DNA of 64,000 nt from an uncultured Pelagibacteraceae bacterium (GTDB lineage: Bacteria; Pseudomonadota; Alphaproteobacteria; Pelagibacterales; Pelagibacteraceae): the NCBI GenBank assembly GCA_902598425.1, contig CACKBK010000002.1, forward strand, positions 1-64,000. The letters are read 5' to 3'. The notes under the pieces are model-generated. The model was given only the letters and a program-made list of their open reading frames with translations, had not been told where the DNA came from and did no database searches. The stretch's first letter is position 1. Every line of letters begins with the position of its first letter. Position numbers and translations under genes: made by a program. Below, one piece after another: positions 63,379 through 64,000 of the stretch.

Positions 63379-63990
63379 TTGATTGAAGAACTAATTATAC
63401 TCACACAGATTATATTCATAGATATAATACTAGCGGCTGATAATGCAATTATTATTGGATTAATTGCTGCTAACTTTGTTCCTAAAAATAGGAGAAAAAT
63501 TATACTATGGGGTGTTGCAGGCGCCTTAGTTTTTAAAGTCATATTTGCATTATTTGCAACCTACTTATTTAAATTTTATTTTATAAAAATAATCGGTGGT
63601 TTACTATTAATTTGGATTGTGAACGATTTAAGAAAAGATCTTTTTGAAATTAAAAAGGTAAAATCCCCCACAAAAAAATCTAAAGAACCGTCATATATTC
63701 AAAGTATTTATAAAGTTTTATTTGCCGATATAACAATTAGTTTTGATAATGTAATTGGTGTTGTAGGTGCTTCCAAAGGTCATTTTGGATTTATGATTTT
63801 TGGACTAGTCCTATCGGTAATTTTAACTGGTGCTATGGCAACTTATTTAGCTAATTATATTCAAAAACATTTATGGATTGCGTATGTAGGACTAGGTTTT
63901 ATTTTAATTGTAGCTCTGCAGTTAGTAATTGGAGGATTAGTAGATTTGGAAGTTTTATCAATTAACGAAAATTTCAAAAAATATTTTTAG
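63379..63990 (+). CDS. TerC family (YjbE-type) integral membrane protein
   Basis: The 203-residue protein has six to seven TM helices. It contains the TerC motif FIDIILAADNAIIIGLIAAN with its acidic residue in the membrane, and the mirrored second motif FADITISFDNVIGVVGASKG, plus KIIGGLLLIWIVNDLRKDLF. The family is linked to metal-ion efflux (Mn, Te stress). The start is a TTG at 63379, since no ATG is available at the right place. The gene ends at TAG 63988-63990, ten bases before the window edge. Confidence 0.85.
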   Translation: MIEELIILTQIIFIDIILAADNAIIIGLIAANFVPKNRRKIILWGVAGALVFKVIFALFATYLFKFYFIKIIGGLLLIWIVNDLRKDLFEIKKVKSPTKKSKEPSYIQSIYKVLFADITISFDNVIGVVGASKGHFGFMIFGLVLSVILTGAMATYLANYIQKHLWIAYVGLGFILIVALQLVIGGLVDLEVLSINENFKKYF

Positions 63991-64000
63991 TAAGAATATT

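Overview
The window is a very AT-rich, densely packed stretch of an alphaproteobacterial chromosome. Small intergenic gaps, many 1-20 nt gene overlaps, short versions of standard proteins, lysine- and asparagine-rich coding and marine-oligotroph traits (NAD formate dehydrogenase, glycine amidinotransferase, many small-solute transporters) point to the SAR11 clade (Candidatus Pelagibacter or a close relative). This assignment is inferred from protein similarity and style; no rRNA gene is present.

Layout. 1-334: 3'-truncated iscR with a near-perfect type 1 IscR site upstream. 0.5-42.7 kb: mostly core housekeeping genes. These are an alpha/beta hydrolase, anmK, tyrS, an AsmA-like protein, prfB (with its programmed +1 frameshift), a class A PBP, rne, thiG/thiS, aroQ, accB-accC, a DUF2155 protein with an NDUFA12-type complex I subunit, an orphan TSCPD/class II RNR tail protein, aspS, a HdaA-like protein, a DUF2066 protein, purM-purN, ndk, pepA, the envelope run lptF-lptG-lptD-surA-pdxA-rsmA, gmk, acpP-fabG-fabD, rpsF-rpsR-rplI-dnaB, an RND exporter, cvpA-purF, an HD-domain (PhnZ-like) protein and two transporters.

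42.8-47.4 kb is accessory. After a coiled-coil gene comes a compact island of three overlapping minus-strand genes: a 76-aa protein, a 220-aa winged-helix-like protein and a 779-aa GHKL ATPase. A perfect 23-bp direct repeat flanks the island. The left repeat lies in a truncated remnant, and the right one in the intact copy, of the same small gene. No integrase is visible. This is the best candidate in the window for an undescribed, possibly anti-phage, system.

47.4-64 kb: metabolic and accessory genes. These are glycine amidinotransferase with an EamA transporter, a SufU/IscU-like protein, an HPP-family membrane protein, formate dehydrogenase ended by a 16-bp perfect hairpin, SelO with a 57-aa membrane peptide, a DAO-type oxidoreductase, TspO, and an SDR. 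A seven-gene minus-strand run follows (pxpB-pxpC-EamA-FAD oxidoreductase-DUF1365-Cfa-like methyltransferase-DUF3833 lipoprotein), joining 5-oxoproline use to a lipid-modification cassette. pxpA is divergent, followed by a TPR protein and a TerC-family protein.

No tRNA, rRNA, CRISPR array or insertion sequence was recognised. No gene-free gap exceeds 300 bases; the two largest (43515-43750 and 46958-47201) flank the island and are described below.
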